From Bacillota bacterium (GTDB lineage: Bacteria; Bacillota; Clostridia; Peptostreptococcales; Anaerovoracaceae): a DNA stretch of 64,000 nt. This document shows positions 63,685 through 64,000 of this stretch, in pieces. Below the pieces are notes generated by a model. It made no database searches. It was not told where the DNA came from and was given only the letters and a program-made list of their open reading frames with translations. The stretch spans positions 1-64,000 of the forward strand of contig JAFQZZ010000005.1 in assembly GCA_017405645.1 (NCBI GenBank), read 5' to 3'. Position 1 is the first letter of the stretch; the number at the start of each line of letters is the position of its first letter. Both the position numbers and the translations under genes were made by a program.

Positions 63685-63939
63685 TTAAAAGATTTGTGCC
63701 AGATCCGCCCCACACATGTGGAACACGTACAGGTTCACCAGAACGACGGCGATGACCAGAATCCCCATCTTGATCCAGAAGTTGCTGTAGTCCTTCCGGA
63801 CCCGGCCTTTTTCATCGTATTCCACCCGGCGTTTCTTCGGTGCCTGTTCGACTCCTTTGAACTGGGCTAAGTCGCCTGTTTCCTCCAGCCCTTCCGCGCT
63901 GTCGTTTTCGAGTTCGATATCATGATATACGTTCTTCAT
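63685..63939 (-). CDS. Small single-helix membrane protein, function unknown
   Basis: 84 residues. A charged N-terminal half (acidic, then a basic KKRRVEYDEKGRVRKDY stretch) is followed by one transmembrane helix (about 55-75: MGILVIAVVLVNLYVF). A short tail with one cysteine follows. GAGGAG precedes the ATG. The position directly upstream of secA suggests, without proof, a link to secretion. No family is recognised. Confidence 0.7.
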   Translation of the reverse strand: MKNVYHDIELENDSAEGLEETGDLAQFKGVEQAPKKRRVEYDEKGRVRKDYSNFWIKMGILVIAVVLVNLYVFHMCGADLAQIF

Positions 63940-63942
63940 TCT

Positions 63943-63999
63943 TTACTCCTCTTTACTTGATTTTTTGAGCAGTTTCTTCTCCACAAAGGCCTCGTAAAT
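63943..63999 (-). CDS. Possible 3' end of a further gene, partial
   Basis: An open frame on the minus strand entering from the window edge, ending EAFVEKKLLKKSSKEE before TAA. The stop lies 3 bp before the next ATG, with the GAGGAG of that gene inside the last codons. It is too short to identify, and another frame is also open. Confidence 0.35.
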   Translation of the reverse strand: MYEAFVEKKLLKKSSKEE

Positions 64000-64000
64000 G

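Overview
The window is a gene-dense chromosomal segment from a fairly GC-rich anaerobic member of the Bacillota, most likely Clostridia. I infer this from several things. The ribosome-binding sites are strong and AGGAGG-like, and sigma-A promoters are of the TTGACA/TATAAT type, often with an extended -10. There is a thiamine riboswitch in front of thiT. The PyrK/PyrD pair is of the class 1B type, XpaC sits next to TelA, and there is an L-cysteine desulfidase, an AddB nuclease and a stand-alone NrdD-like fragment. The species cannot be named from the sequence alone.

Layout. 1-3.8 kb: DMT transporter and mscL, an orphan TAXI binding lipoprotein, and a KdpD-like sensor kinase whose H-box histidine is glutamate. 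3.8-7.4 kb: two tRNA-Gly genes, a DapF-fold racemase coupled to an HtrA protease, and two membrane-anchored proteins of unknown function. 7.4-13.5 kb: an amino-acid ABC transporter, the metY-metA acetylhomoserine route to methionine precursors, and a secreted trigger-factor-like lipoprotein. 13.6-16.6 kb: a RAYT-type Y1 transposase framed by inverted copies of a hairpin repeat, one of which now encodes the last residues of idi, followed by cls. 16.9-23.7 kb: a lower-GC, tightly coupled three-gene cassette of unknown function. It encodes a 1605-residue HD / helical repeat / NadD-like / phosphoribosyltransferase-like protein, a lactate/malate-dehydrogenase-like protein and an iron-sulfur flavoprotein. 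This is the best candidate for an undescribed system here.

23.8-31.7 kb: two paralogous lipoproteins around an SLH plus NlpC/P60-like wall protein, then the pyrC-K-D-F-E operon. 31.7-38.4 kb: an operon led by a TetM-like GTPase fused to a YacP/Rae1-type NYN nuclease, then telA-xpaC. 38.5-43.3 kb: cysteine desulfidase, a flavodoxin-like protein, the NrdD-like fragment, and uracil salvage (upp-uraA). 43.4-45.5 kb: thiT under a TPP riboswitch, and rplM-rpsI-rpmE. 45.5-48.9 kb: a free-standing 32-codon membrane protein gene, a CbxX/SpoVK-type AAA ATPase, a methyltransferase, and tRNA-Val followed by a non-coding region of twin hairpins. 48.9-64 kb: two large minus-strand operons, UPF0182-glnA-serS-DUF975 and (84-aa protein)-secA-prfB-HAD-addB, with prfB carrying its programmed +1 frameshift.

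Dispersed non-coding signals recur across the window. There are four period-7 tandem arrays (AGATTGG-type), each directly after a stop codon and in the sense orientation. Three copies of a RAYT-linked hairpin and two copies of a GGGGCCGATG stem-loop are also present.
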